Assembly (NCBI RefSeq): GCF_007859325.1
Contig: NZ_VOHK01000009.1
Location: forward strand, 42,589 to 106,588
Source: Luteimonas marina
Lineage (GTDB): Bacteria; Pseudomonadota; Gammaproteobacteria; Xanthomonadales; Xanthomonadaceae
Direction of reading: 5' to 3'
Length of the DNA: 64,000 nt
The notes beneath the pieces were generated by a model. The model made no database searches, was not told the DNA's origin, and saw only the letters and a list, made by a program, of their open reading frames with translations. This document shows, in pieces, positions 7,309 through 16,869 of this stretch; position 1 is the first letter of the stretch; each line of letters opens with the position of its first letter. Made by a program: the position numbers and the translations under genes.

Positions 7309-9681
7309 ATGAACCCATCCACCGAGGGCGCAGTGCTGCAATGGTTCGAGCGCGCGCTCGACCAGCCCGCCGACGAACGCCGCGCATGGCTCGACGCACA
7401 GGCGCTGCCGGAATGGCTGCATCTTCGCGTGATGCGCCTGCTCGACGCGGAAGCCGGGATCGGCGACTTCTTGGAACAGCCGGCGGCGGCACCGGAGCCC
7501 GACGGTTTCCCGCAGCTCGGGGAACGCATCGGCAACTACCGCCTGGCCAGCCGCATCGACAGCGGCGGCATGGGCGTGGTCTATCTCGCCCAGCGCGCCG
7601 ACGACGCCTACGACCAACAGGTCGCGGTCAAGCTGATCCGCCCGCTGCACCTGGGCGCGAACGCCGCGTTCCGCGCACAGCTGATCGCCCGCTTCGAGAA
7701 CGAACGCACCCTGCTCGCCCGGCTGGGACACCCCAACATCGCCCGTATCCTCGACGGCGGCACCACCGCGTCGGGACTGCCCTGGCTGGCGATGGAGTAC
7801 GTCGACGGGATCTCGCTGATCGACCACTGCGACCGCAACGGCCTCGATGTCGAGGCGCGCCTGCGCGTGTTCCGCAAGGTCTGCGACGGCGTGCAGGAAG
7901 CGCATCGCCACCTGATCGTGCACCGCGACCTGAAGCCGGAGAACATCCTGGTCGGCGCCGACGGCGAGCCGCGCCTGCTCGATTTCGGCATTGCGCGCAT
8001 GCTCGACGCGGGCGAGACCGGATCCGCGGAACACCTGGTCACCTCGCTGACCGCGATGACGCCCGCCTACGCCAGTCCCGAACAGGTGCGGCACGAGCCG
8101 ACCACCACGCGTTCGGACGTGTATTCGCTGGGCGTGATCCTGTACCAGCTGACCTCCGGCATCCGCCCGTACGAGCTGGCCGGGCTCAGCCCGGCGCAGG
8201 CCGAACGCACCATCTGCGATACCCGGCCCCGCGCCCTGCGCGACGCGTTGCGCTCGGCGCCGCTCGACGATGCCGAGCGCCGCCGCCGGATGGCGGGACT
8301 GGACGGCGACCTCGAGCGCATCGTCGCCAGGGCCATGCACAAGGACGTCGAGCGCCGCTACGGCTCGGCGCAGGAGCTCGCCGACGACATCCGCCGCCAC
8401 CTCGACGGCCGGCCGGTGCTGGCGCATCCCGATTCCGCCACCTACCGCCTGCGCAAGTTCGTCGGCCGCCATCGGCTGGGCACCGCGCTCGCCACGTTCG
8501 CCACGCTCGCGATCCTGGGCGCAGCCGGCATCGCGGCATGGCAGGCGCGGCAGGCCGCGCGCGCGGCCGACGACATGCGCCAGGTCAACGCCTTCCTGAT
8601 GGACGTGCTGTCGATGTCCGACCCGTTCAACAGCGGCGGCGAGCTCACCCTCAGCCAGGCGCTGGACGGCGCCGCCGAACGCATCGACGGACATTTCCCC
8701 GGCCGCCCCGACCTGTCGGCGGAGGTCCGCTTCGGCATCGGCTACAGCATGGTCAGCCGCTATCGCCTGGAGCAGGCGGAAACCCAGCTCGAACGCGCGC
8801 GGCAGGAAAGCGAGGCGGTGTTCGGTCGCGACGACGTGCGCACGATCCGCGTCGTCGAGGGCCTGGCCGGGCTGCGCCACGAGCAGGGCCGCATCGACGA
8901 GGCCATCGCGCTGTACCACGACGGCATCGCGCGCTGCGAGCGCGCGGGACTGCGCAAGGACCCGGTCTACCTCTACCTGGTCAACAACCTCGGCATGCTG
9001 TTCATGACCCAGGACCGCTATGACGAGGCCGACGCGATGCTGCAGCGGACGCTGGAGATCTGGCGCGCCTCGCACGATGGCGGCGAGGCGGGCACCGACC
9101 ACGCCAACCTGCTGTCGAACCTCGCCCAGGTCGCGCACGAGAAGGGCGAACACGCGCGCTCGGACCAGCTGTACCGGCAGGCGCAGGCGGAGCTCGAATC
9201 GCTGTTCCCCGCCGGCAGCCCGGACCTGGCGATCGTGCTCGGCAACCGCGGCCAGCTGGCCGAGGACATGGACGACAGCGACGGCGCGCTCGCGCTGTAC
9301 CGGCAATCGCTGGCAATGCGCGAACGGATGTTCAAGGGCGATCATCCCAGCCTCGTCGTCGGCCTGGGCAATGTCGCGCGGCTGTCGGCCGAGGCCGGCG
9401 ACACCGCGACCGCGCTCGAGACCGCCCTGCGCGGCGCCGAAATGGCCGACCGCGTGTACACCGGGCCCAGCGGCCGCCACGCCAGCGCCTGGGCCACGCT
9501 GTCCGCGGCGCGGCTGGCCGGCGGCGACACGAACGGCGCCGCCGAGGCCCTGCGCCGCGCACGGCACCTGCTGGCCGCCGTCGAACCGCCCACGCCTTCG
9601 GTGAAAAGCTATCTGGACCGCGTCGCGGCCCGCCTGTGCGCCGCGCCTGGCGCACAGGCAGCCGATTGCGCCGCCCCCTGA
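7309..9681 (+). CDS. Membrane Ser/Thr protein kinase with C-terminal TPR sensor
   Basis: 790 residues from ATG 7309. An N-terminal helical segment (1-70) precedes a PknB-type kinase domain (about 75-370): SGGMGVVY glycine loop, Lys108 in AVKLI, HRDLKPEN with Asp207, DFG at 225-227, SPEQ. One transmembrane helix lies near 391-411, then a long region with tetratricopeptide-like repeats (about 440-770) that would face the periplasm. The catalytic residues are intact. It is divergently transcribed from the ECF sigma gene and is the natural candidate to activate that sigma by phosphorylation. The signal sensed by the TPR region is not evident. Confidence 0.9.
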   Translation: MNPSTEGAVLQWFERALDQPADERRAWLDAQALPEWLHLRVMRLLDAEAGIGDFLEQPAAAPEPDGFPQLGERIGNYRLASRIDSGGMGVVYLAQRADDAYDQQVAVKLIRPLHLGANAAFRAQLIARFENERTLLARLGHPNIARILDGGTTASGLPWLAMEYVDGISLIDHCDRNGLDVEARLRVFRKVCDGVQEAHRHLIVHRDLKPENILVGADGEPRLLDFGIARMLDAGETGSAEHLVTSLTAMTPAYASPEQVRHEPTTTRSDVYSLGVILYQLTSGIRPYELAGLSPAQAERTICDTRPRALRDALRSAPLDDAERRRRMAGLDGDLERIVARAMHKDVERRYGSAQELADDIRRHLDGRPVLAHPDSATYRLRKFVGRHRLGTALATFATLAILGAAGIAAWQARQAARAADDMRQVNAFLMDVLSMSDPFNSGGELTLSQALDGAAERIDGHFPGRPDLSAEVRFGIGYSMVSRYRLEQAETQLERARQESEAVFGRDDVRTIRVVEGLAGLRHEQGRIDEAIALYHDGIARCERAGLRKDPVYLYLVNNLGMLFMTQDRYDEADAMLQRTLEIWRASHDGGEAGTDHANLLSNLAQVAHEKGEHARSDQLYRQAQAELESLFPAGSPDLAIVLGNRGQLAEDMDDSDGALALYRQSLAMRERMFKGDHPSLVVGLGNVARLSAEAGDTATALETALRGAEMADRVYTGPSGRHASAWATLSAARLAGGDTNGAAEALRRARHLLAAVEPPTPSVKSYLDRVAARLCAAPGAQAADCAAP

Positions 9682-9775
9682 GGGCCCCGCGCCGCCATCC
9701 CCGACCGCACGCCCGGGTACGGTGGTTCGAGCCGCCGTCGGCTAGACTGCGCGCTTCCCCGCAGCAGTCCCGGGC

Positions 9776-10735
<960 letters not shown>

Positions 10736-10812
10736 TCCCTCGGATCAACCGCCTTGCCCGTGCCCGGGGACGCCGCCGAGGCCAGGGCACCGCCGACCGA
10801 GTCGCTTCTGCC

Positions 10813-10893
10813 CGTCATCCCGGCGAAAGCCGGGATCAAGCTTTTTCAGCAACTTGCCGGAGAACTGGATCCCGGCTTTCGCCGGGATGACGA
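10813..10893. repeat. Inverted pair of GTCATCCCGGCG repeat (family A)
   Basis: CGTCATCCCGGCGAAAGCCG and complement, about 30 bases apart, 78 bases after the accA stop. Each arm also folds as a CCCGGC/GCCGGG hairpin. Confidence 0.9.
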
Positions 10894-10947
10894 CTTGTTC
10901 TCTAGAATCGTCCCGTCCGCGACCGGCGGATTTCCGGGGGAACGACC

Positions 10948-11010
10948 ATGATCATCAGGAAGCCCGACCCCGCCGGCGTGATCGGCGGCATCCGCATCGA
11001 GACCGAGTGA
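10948..11010 (+). CDS. Possible 20-residue peptide
   Basis: A short frame, MIIRKPDPAGVIGGIRIETE, with a strong ribosome site (GGGGGAACGACC then ATG). It lies alone between the accA-tilS repeat pair and tilS. It may be a leader peptide for tilS, a remnant of a longer gene, or chance. No function can be assigned. Confidence 0.25.
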   Translation: MIIRKPDPAGVIGGIRIETE

Positions 11011-11065
11011 ACGCCTGCTGCGCGCGGACGCGGAGCCGCGCGACGCCTCGCCACGCCATGTCGCC

Positions 11066-12406
11066 ATGACCTTCCCGCTCACGTGGCCGGACGACGCGCC
11101 GGCCGCAGCGAACGCGCCGCTGCTGGTCGGCTACAGCGGCGGCCTCGATTCCACCGTCCTGCTGCAGCGCCTGGCCGGCGACGCCGCGCTGCGCGCGCGC
11201 GGCCTGCGCGCGATCCACGTCCACCACGGCCTGCACGACGACGCCGATGCGTGGGCGGCGCATTGCGCGCAAGCCTGCGCGGCGCTCGACGTTCCCCTCG
11301 ACGTCGTCCGCGTGCGCGTCGCCCGCGACGGCGACGGACTCGAAGCCGCGGCGCGCGGCGCGCGCCACGCCGCGTTCGAAAGCGCGTTGGCCAACGGCGA
11401 AGTGCTGGCGCTCGCGCACCACCGCGACGACCAGGCCGAAACCTTCCTGCTGCGCGCGCTGCGCGCCTCCGGCGTCGATGGACTGGCCGCGATGCGCGCA
11501 TGGCGCCGGTTCGGGCGCGGCTGGCTGTGGCGCCCGCTGCTCGACGTGCCGCGGCAGGCGCTGCGCGACCACGCGCTGGCACACGGACTGCGCTGGATCG
11601 AGGATCCGTCCAACGGGGACGATGCGCACGACCGCAACTTCCTGCGCCTGCACGTGATGCCGACGCTGCACGCGCGCTGGCCGCAGGCCGACGCCGCGTT
11701 CGCGCGCGCCGCCGGCCTGCAGCGCGAAGCCGCCGGCCTGCTCTCGGAAGCCGACGCGCAGGCGCTCGCCGTGGCGCGGACGCTGGACCCGCGCTGCCTG
11801 CAGGTGGCGCCGCTTGCCTCCCTGCCGGGGGCACGACAGGCGCGCGTGCTGCGCCAGTGGCTGGACGAGGCCGGGCTGCCGCCGCTACCGGCGGAGGGCG
11901 TCGCGCGGATCGTGCGGCAGTTGCTCGGCAACGCGCCGGGAGAGGCCGCCGAATTCGCATGGCGCGGCGCCGTCGTCCGCCGCTGGCGGGACCTGCTCTG
12001 GGCCGGGCCGGTGCTGCCGCCCGCGCCCGCCGGCGTGCGCATCGGCTGGGATGGCGCGATGCCGCTGCCATGGCCGGGCGGCGGCACGCTGGCGCTGGAC
12101 ATCGTCCAGCCCGCCGACGGCGGCTCCGGGGCAGATGCCGCGGCAGGCATCGCGACGCCGTTCGTCGTCCACGCGCGCACGGGCGGCGAACGCATCACGC
12201 TGCCGGGCCGCCGGCATTCGCACGCACTCAAGCACGTGCTGCAGGACCTCGGCGTGCCGCCCTGGATCCGCGCGCGCCTGCCGCTGCTCTGCGACCGCGA
12301 AGGAACGGTGCTTGCCGCCGGCCACCTCGCCTTCTCCGCCGGATTCGATGCCTGGCTGCGCGCGACCGGTCGTCGCCTGCACTGGTCGGGCCTCGCCGCG
12401 ACCTGA
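11066..12406 (+). CDS. tilS: tRNA(Ile)-lysidine synthase
   Basis: 446 residues. TilS adds lysine to C34 of the CAU-anticodon tRNA(Ile), changing it to read AUA. The PP-loop ATPase motif SGGLDST is at 24-30, followed by [14 protein letters not shown], the [20 protein letters not shown] segment with tRNA-binding histidines, and a C-terminal TilS substrate-binding domain ([23 protein letters not shown] onwards). Cytoplasmic and essential in most bacteria. The downstream xseB starts 31 bases after the stop. Confidence 0.95.
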   Translation: MTFPLTWPDDAPAAANAPLLVGYSGGLDSTVLLQRLAGDAALRARGLRAIHVHHGLHDDADAWAAHCAQACAALDVPLDVVRVRVARDGDGLEAAARGARHAAFESALANGEVLALAHHRDDQAETFLLRALRASGVDGLAAMRAWRRFGRGWLWRPLLDVPRQALRDHALAHGLRWIEDPSNGDDAHDRNFLRLHVMPTLHARWPQADAAFARAAGLQREAAGLLSEADAQALAVARTLDPRCLQVAPLASLPGARQARVLRQWLDEAGLPPLPAEGVARIVRQLLGNAPGEAAEFAWRGAVVRRWRDLLWAGPVLPPAPAGVRIGWDGAMPLPWPGGGTLALDIVQPADGGSGADAAAGIATPFVVHARTGGERITLPGRRHSHALKHVLQDLGVPPWIRARLPLLCDREGTVLAAGHLAFSAGFDAWLRATGRRLHWSGLAAT

Positions 12407-12425
12407 CCTGCGCGCGTCGCTGGCT

Positions 12426-12431
12426 TACACT
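12426..12431 (+). promoter_or_regulatory. Putative -10 box of xseB
   Basis: TACACT, six bases before the xseB ATG and after the tilS stop. No Shine-Dalgarno. Confidence 0.4.
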
Positions 12432-12437
12432 TCGCGC

Positions 12438-12701
12438 ATGGCCAAGAAGCCCGCCGCCGAGACACCTGCCGTCGCCGATTTCGAGACTTCGCTCGACCAG
12501 CTCGAACAACTGGTCGAGAAGATGGAGCACGGCGAGATGAGCCTGGAGGAATCGCTGGCCGCATACGAGCGCGGCGTCGGCCTGTACCGGCGCTGCCAGC
12601 AGGCGCTGGAGCAGGCGGAACTGCGCGTGCGCCTGCTCACCGATCCCGATGCGCCTGACAAGGCCGAACCCTTCCCCGGCGCCGCCGATGGCGACGCCTG
12701 A
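12438..12701 (+). CDS. xseB: Exodeoxyribonuclease VII small subunit
   Basis: 87 residues. XseB binds several copies per XseA to form exonuclease VII, which degrades single-stranded DNA. The core [20 protein letters not shown] followed by [20 protein letters not shown] is diagnostic. There is no Shine-Dalgarno ahead of ATG 12438; a TACACT box ends seven bases before it, predicting a leaderless transcript. The gene overlaps ispA by 14 bases, the usual xseB-ispA arrangement; dxs does not follow here. Confidence 0.95.
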   Translation: MAKKPAAETPAVADFETSLDQLEQLVEKMEHGEMSLEESLAAYERGVGLYRRCQQALEQAELRVRLLTDPDAPDKAEPFPGAADGDA

Positions 12702-13593
12702 TCCCCGCGACCACGACGTCCAGGCGCGACTGACCCGCTGGCGCACCCGCGCCGACGCCGCGCTCGCCGCAGCGCTCGACGGCGTCGAAGGCACCGAACC
12801 ACGCCTGCTCGCCGCGATGCGCCACGCCGTGCTGCTCGGCGGCAAGCGCATGCGACCCCTGCTCGCGTACGCGGCCGGACACGCCTGCGGCGCCTCGGAA
12901 GAAGCGCTGGACGCACCGGCCGCCGCGGTGGAACTGGTCCACGCCTATTCGCTGGTGCACGACGACCTGCCGGCCATGGACGACGACGCCCTGCGCCGCG
13001 GCCAGCCGACCGTGCACGTCGCGTTCGACGAGGCCACCGCGATCCTCACCGGCGATGCGCTGCAGGCGCTGGCGTTCTCCGTGCTCGCGCAGTCCGCGCT
13101 GCCCGACGCGCGGCGCGTGGCGATGCTGGCCGAACTGGCGACCGCGTCCGGCGCCGCCGGCATGTGCGGTGGCCAGGCCTTCGACCTTGCTGCGACCGGC
13201 GCGGGATCGATCACGCTGGACTCGCTGGAACGCCTGCACGCACTGAAGACCGGCGCCCTGCTGCGCGCCGCGGTGCGGCTGGGCGCGATCGCGGCCGGTG
13301 CCGACGCCGCGACGCGGCGCGCGCTGGACGATTTCGCCGACGCGCTCGGCCTCGCCTTCCAGATCCGCGACGACCTGCTCGACGTCGAAAGCAACAGCGC
13401 CACGCTCGGCAAGACCGCCGGCAAGGACGCGGCGCAGGACAAGGCCACCTTCCCGGCCCTGATCGGGCTGGACGCCTCGCGCGCGCGCCTGCGCACGCTC
13501 GCACAGCACATGGACGACGCGCTCGCCGGATGCGGAGGCGATACCGCGCCGCTCGCCGCCCTCGGCAGCCGCGCGATCGAGCGCGATCACTAG
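12688..13593 (+). CDS. ispA: (2E,6E)-farnesyl diphosphate synthase
   Basis: 301 residues from ATG 12688, inside the end of xseB. It condenses isopentenyl diphosphate with dimethylallyl and geranyl diphosphate to make farnesyl diphosphate for quinones and undecaprenyl carriers. GGKRMRPLL, the first Asp-rich motif DDLPAMD (92-98) and the second DDLLD (228-232) are intact. [14 protein letters not shown] is the usual helix region. Followed by two different palindromic repeats. Confidence 0.95.
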   Translation: MATPDPRDHDVQARLTRWRTRADAALAAALDGVEGTEPRLLAAMRHAVLLGGKRMRPLLAYAAGHACGASEEALDAPAAAVELVHAYSLVHDDLPAMDDDALRRGQPTVHVAFDEATAILTGDALQALAFSVLAQSALPDARRVAMLAELATASGAAGMCGGQAFDLAATGAGSITLDSLERLHALKTGALLRAAVRLGAIAAGADAATRRALDDFADALGLAFQIRDDLLDVESNSATLGKTAGKDAAQDKATFPALIGLDASRARLRTLAQHMDDALAGCGGDTAPLAALGSRAIERDH

Positions 13594-13600
13594 CACTCCC

Positions 13601-13630
13601 GTCATCCCCGCGCAGGCGGGGATCCAGCGT
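13601..13630. repeat. Single arm of family A repeat
   Basis: GTCATCCCCGCGCAGGCGGG, one arm, directly after ispA and before a family B palindrome. Forms a CCCCGC/GCGGGG hairpin. Confidence 0.75.
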
Positions 13631-13657
13631 CTTTGCGGTTGATCGACAGGGCTTGCA

Positions 13658-13685
13658 GCGTCGGGGGCGTAGCCCCGACCTACGG
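13658..13685. repeat. GCGTCGGGGGCGTAGCCCCGACC repeat (family B)
   Basis: 28-base palindrome, identical to 43764-43791. Lies between the convergent ispA and DUF4870 genes. Confidence 0.85.
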
Positions 13686-13696
13686 CAATCCCGGGA

Positions 13697-14134
13697 TCAA
13701 AGCAACCGCAGCGTCAGCGGGTAGCGGTACTGCTCGCCGTTCCAGGCCTTGATCGTGGCGATGATGCTGCACACCAGCCACATCACCGCGATCGCCGCGA
13801 CCGCTGCCAGCAGCACCAGGCCCGCCGGCAGGGTGACGATCAGGCCGATGCCCAGGGTCAGCACGGTCGCGCCCAGCAGCAGGAAGCCGGCCACGCACAC
13901 CGCGCAGGCATACAGGAACATGCTGAGGTTGAAGTTGAACGCCTCGCGCGCGTGTTCGGCGGCGAAGGGCGCGTCGTCGCGCTTGAGCAGGTAGATCACG
14001 CCAGCGGCGAGCATGCCGGCGAAACCGGCCGTCCAGCTGGTCAGCAGCGCGAGGGCCAGCGCGGCGACGTGCGCCCCGGCGGCCCACTGGCGATCGGCCA
14101 GGGAAGCGTCTTCACGATGCAGCATGGCATTCAT
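13697..14134 (-). CDS. DUF4870 membrane protein (larger paralogue)
   Basis: 145 residues from ATG 14134, preceded by GGAG at good spacing; the longer frame start at 14200 is less likely. DUF4870 proteins (Tic20-like fold) are small inner-membrane proteins of unknown function. Visible are hydrophobic helices around LALALLTSWTAGFAGMLAAG and two long helices after the conserved REAFNFNLS segment, and the terminal GEQYRYPLTLRLL. It is a tandem paralogue of the gene at 14294, same strand, 159 bases downstream of it. Confidence 0.85.
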   Translation of the reverse strand: MNAMLHREDASLADRQWAAGAHVAALALALLTSWTAGFAGMLAAGVIYLLKRDDAPFAAEHAREAFNFNLSMFLYACAVCVAGFLLLGATVLTLGIGLIVTLPAGLVLLAAVAAIAVMWLVCSIIATIKAWNGEQYRYPLTLRLL

Positions 14135-14256
14135 CGTCCAACTCCGGCCGGAAACCGTCCGGCGCAGGAACGATGATGCGGCCGCGCGCAGGGAACTCAA
14201 CCCGCCGGAAGCACCAGTGACCTTTGGCCCCCGCCGGAGTCCTGAAGGCGCGCCTG

Positions 14257-14286
14257 CAAAATGCCGGCGCGCGATTGCGCGCCGGC
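14257..14286 (-). terminator. Hairpin terminator after DUF4870 gene
   Basis: On the minus strand a perfect 10-base-pair stem (14286-14277 with 14272-14263, loop AATC) is followed by ATTTTGC. It lies eight bases past the stop at 14294. The T run is short, so partial read-through to the second DUF4870 gene is possible. Confidence 0.7.
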
Positions 14287-14293
14287 ACGTGAC

Positions 14294-14653
14294 TCAGCTG
14301 ATCAGCCGGATCGCGAACGGATAGCGGTAGTTCTCGCCCTTGTTGGCGGCGAGCCCGGCGATGATGCTGAAGATGATGCAGACGATCCAGAGGATGAAGT
14401 TCAGCAGCGCGCCGATCAGGATCACCGACAGGATGATGCCGATGATGTAGCCGAACAGCAGCGTGATCTGGAAGTTCAGCGCTTCCTTGGACTGGCCGGT
14501 CAGGAAACCCTTGTCCGCCTTGTCCTTGTTGATCAGCCACACCACCAGCGGCACGATGAAGCCGAGGATGATGCCGGACAGGTGGGTCAGCATCGCGACC
14601 GTGCGGTCGTCCTGGCTGGCTTCGCCGCCGTGGATCGGATTGGTGTCGTTCAT
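14294..14653 (-). CDS. DUF4870 membrane protein (smaller paralogue)
   Basis: 119 residues from ATG 14653, with GGGGAAGG upstream. Contains LTHLSGIILGFIVPLVVWLI, the conserved KEALNFQIT segment, two membrane helices and a GENYRYPFAIRLIS terminus, the standard DUF4870 pattern. A perfect GC hairpin with a T run follows its stop, suggesting it is transcribed as a single unit ahead of its paralogue. Confidence 0.9.
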   Translation of the reverse strand: MNDTNPIHGGEASQDDRTVAMLTHLSGIILGFIVPLVVWLINKDKADKGFLTGQSKEALNFQITLLFGYIIGIILSVILIGALLNFILWIVCIIFSIIAGLAANKGENYRYPFAIRLIS

Positions 14654-14732
14654 GTCGCCTTCCCCGGTTGGTTGAAATGAATGTTTCCGTACGCCGGCGC
14701 CTGCCCCCGCACGGTCGCCGGCTAGCATACCT

Positions 14733-16106
14733 TCAATCGCCGCCGGCCACCGTCATCCGCCCCAGCAGGATCGATCCCGTGCGGATGTGCGAGCGCGGGT
14801 CGACGTCGCCGCCCACCGCCTCGATCGCGGCGAACATGTCACGCAGGTTGCCGGCGATGGTGATCCCGTCCACCGGATGCACGATCCCGCCGTTCTCGAC
14901 CAGGAACCCCGCCGCGCCGCGCGAGTAGTCGCCGGTCACGGCATTGACGCCCTGCCCCATCAGTTCGGTGACCACCAGGCCGCGGCCCATGCCGCGCACC
15001 AGGTCGTCGAAGCCGCCGGCATTCGCGCGGACTTCGAGGTTGTGCACGCCGCCGGCGTTGGCCGTGGTCTGCAGCCCGAGCTTGCGCGCCGAATAGCTGC
15101 CGAGCACGTAGCGCTGCAGCACGCCGTCCTCGACCAGCGCGGAAGCGCGCGTGGCCACGCCCTCGCTGTCCCAGGCCGCCGAGCGCAGGCCGCGCACCAG
15201 GAACGGGTTCTCGTGCATCGACAGCCAGTCCGGGAAGATCCGCGTGCCGGCGCTGTCGAGCAGGAAGCTGGCGCGCCGGTACAGCGCGCCGCCGGACACC
15301 GCGCCGAGCAGGTGGCCGACCAGCGAACGCGCCATCTCCGCCGGGAACAGCACCGGATACTCGCCGGTCGCGACCGGGCGCGGCTGCAGCCGCGCCAGCG
15401 TGCGCTGCGCGGCCTTGCGGCCGATCGCGGCCGGACGCTCGAGGTCGGCTTCGGCCAGCGCGATGCTGTACCAGCCATCGCGCTGCATGTCCTCGCCGCT
15501 GCCGGCGATCAGGGCGCAGCCGATGCTGTGGTGGCTGCCGCGCTCGCTGCCGACGAAGCCGTGCGAGTTGGCATACACGCTCAGCGACGTGCTGGTGCTG
15601 GTCGAGGCGCCGTCGGAGTTGGCGATGCGCGCGTCGGCATCGCGTCCGGCGGCCTCGCAGGCGAGCGCGATGTCGACCGCGCGCTCGGCGTCCAGCGCCC
15701 AGGGATGCCAGTCGTCGAAGTCGGGCCAGCCGTCCGGTCCGGGCCGCGCCATCAGGTCGGCGTCGGCGAGGCCCGCCGCGGCGTCGTCCTCGGTGAACTT
15801 CGCGATCGCGCAGGCCTGGGCCACGGTGGCCTCGAGGCTGGATTCGCGCAGGTCGGCGGTGCTGGCGCTGCCCTTGCGCTTTCCGAAGTAGACGGTGACG
15901 CCGATGCCGCGGTCGCGCGTGGACTCGACCGTCTCCACCTCGCCCATGCGCACGTTCACGCTGAGCCCGCGTTCCTCCGAGCACGAGACCTCGGCCTGGC
16001 TGGCGCCCTGCGCGCGGCAGGCGTCGAGCAGGCGCGCGGCCAGCGCCTCGAGGCGGTCGAGCCGCTCGCGGCTGTCGTCGGCGGCGGTCACGGCAACGCT
16101 GTTCAA
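14733..16106 (-). CDS. pmbA: Metalloprotease-like PmbA (TldE)
   Basis: 457 residues. TldD and PmbA form a heterodimer that cleaves unfolded peptides, matures microcin B17 in E. coli and acts on the CcdA antitoxin; PmbA is the non-catalytic partner. The sequence shows the family blocks ([72 protein letters not shown]). The start is TTG 16106, supported by AGGAT eight bases upstream. It is head-to-head with darP, with only 17 bases between the two starts. tldD lies downstream of darP. Confidence 0.93.
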   Translation of the reverse strand: MNSVAVTAADDSRERLDRLEALAARLLDACRAQGASQAEVSCSEERGLSVNVRMGEVETVESTRDRGIGVTVYFGKRKGSASTADLRESSLEATVAQACAIAKFTEDDAAAGLADADLMARPGPDGWPDFDDWHPWALDAERAVDIALACEAAGRDADARIANSDGASTSTSTSLSVYANSHGFVGSERGSHHSIGCALIAGSGEDMQRDGWYSIALAEADLERPAAIGRKAAQRTLARLQPRPVATGEYPVLFPAEMARSLVGHLLGAVSGGALYRRASFLLDSAGTRIFPDWLSMHENPFLVRGLRSAAWDSEGVATRASALVEDGVLQRYVLGSYSARKLGLQTTANAGGVHNLEVRANAGGFDDLVRGMGRGLVVTELMGQGVNAVTGDYSRGAAGFLVENGGIVHPVDGITIAGNLRDMFAAIEAVGGDVDPRSHIRTGSILLGRMTVAGGD

Positions 16107-16111
16107 TGGCT

Positions 16112-16117
16112 TATCCT
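16112..16117 (+). promoter_or_regulatory. Putative -10 box of darP, doubling as pmbA ribosome site
   Basis: TATCCT sits six bases before the darP ATG. Its complement AGGATA contains the AGGA that sits at correct spacing ahead of the pmbA TTG start on the other strand. One hexamer therefore seems to serve as a promoter element one way and as part of a ribosome site the other way. Confidence 0.4.
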
Positions 16118-16123
16118 GATGCG

Positions 16124-16690
16124 ATGAGAGGAAAGGACGAGGACACCGGCGAGTTCCTGTCGCCCAGCCGCAGCCAGCAGCGCCGCGAAGCGCTGGACGT
16201 GCTGGCGCTGGCCGCGCGGCTGGTCGCGCTGGAGCCGGGCCGGCTGGCGAAGCTGCCGGTGCCCGAACACCTGCTGCCGCACGTCGCCGAAGCGAAGCGC
16301 ATCACCTCGCACATCGCCCACAAGCGCCAGCTGGCGTTCCTGGCCAAGCAGATGCGGCGCGAGGACGACGAGGCGCTGGACGCGATCCGCGACGCGCTCG
16401 ACGCCGGCGGCGAGGCGGCGAAGCAGGAAACCGCCCTGCTCCACCGCGCCGAACGCTGGCGCGAGCGCCTGATCGACGAAGGCGACGGCGCGCTGGCGGA
16501 ACTGCTGGGTGAATTCCCGCAGGCCGACCGGCAGAAACTGCGGCAGCTGGCGCGCAACGCGGTCGAGGAACGCAACCGCAACAGGCCGCCGCGGGCATTC
16601 CGGGAATTGTTCCGGGAGATCCGGGACCTGCTGGGCGGATCGTCCGAAGGCGACGATGGCGCCGACGCGGAAGGGCCCGACGCCCGCTGA
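16124..16690 (+). CDS. darP: Ribosome biogenesis protein DarP (YjgA, DUF615)
   Basis: 188 residues. DarP binds late 50S assembly intermediates and helps position the peptidyl transferase centre. I chose ATG 16124 ([11 protein letters not shown]), matching the N-terminus known in Xanthomonas proteins, over ATG 16106. The core [19 protein letters not shown] and the helical [20 protein letters not shown] are characteristic. There is no ribosome site; a TATCCT box ends six bases before ATG, so a leaderless mRNA is likely. Both promoter and leader would lie within or beside the pmbA start. Confidence 0.92.
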   Translation: MRGKDEDTGEFLSPSRSQQRREALDVLALAARLVALEPGRLAKLPVPEHLLPHVAEAKRITSHIAHKRQLAFLAKQMRREDDEALDAIRDALDAGGEAAKQETALLHRAERWRERLIDEGDGALAELLGEFPQADRQKLRQLARNAVEERNRNRPPRAFRELFREIRDLLGGSSEGDDGADAEGPDAR

Positions 16691-16693
16691 CCC

Positions 16694-16790
16694 CGTCATT
16701 CCAGCGGAAGCTGGAATCCATTTTCGCTTTTCGCGCTTCCGTTCAAAGGCACAAGGGCAACATGGATTCCAGCTTTCGCTGGAATGACGG
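16694..16790. repeat. Inverted pair of GTCATTCCAGCGGAAGCTGG (family A variant)
   Basis: CGTCATTCCAGCGGAAGCTG and complement across about 40 bases. The same layout as family A with CCAGC/GCTGG stems. Downstream of darP, between convergent darP and tldD. Confidence 0.85.
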
Positions 16791-16828
16791 GGAGTTTCAG
16801 ACGCGCCGGCAAGCGCGACGGCTGGCCC

Positions 16829-16866
16829 GCTTCTCCGAATCACGAACAGCCCATCACCAATCACGG
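16829..16866. repeat. AATCACGAATCACCAATCACGG tract (family D)
   Basis: GCTTCTCCGAATCACGAACA then CCATCACCAATCACGG, a short AT-richer tract of near-heptameric units ahead of the tldD stop. Longer copies at 22.27 and 59.56 kb. Confidence 0.65.
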
Positions 16867-16869
16867 CCT

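Larger units (their letters stand above)
10736..11065. other. Intergenic region between accA and tilS
   Basis: 330 bases. Holds the family A pair (10813-10893), a possible 20-codon frame (10948-11010), and a short stretch before tilS with no clear ribosome site. No other gene seen. Confidence 0.6.

Noticed and set aside
7198..9567. Minus-strand 789-codon frame opposite the kinase gene
   Set aside because: The plus strand encodes a complete kinase with all catalytic motifs. The minus frame is a GC-rich shadow.
9720..9775. Full sigma-70 promoter for accA
   Set aside because: A TAGACT box is present but no -35 at acceptable spacing could be seen, so only the box is mentioned.
10813..10893. CRISPR-like repeat arrays from recurring palindromes
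   Set aside because: Copies are scattered, inverted and not regularly spaced, and no cas gene is present.
13697..14653. Tic20/toxin-immunity interpretation of the DUF4870 pair
   Set aside because: No toxin-like gene lies nearby and the genes are typical small DUF4870 membrane proteins.
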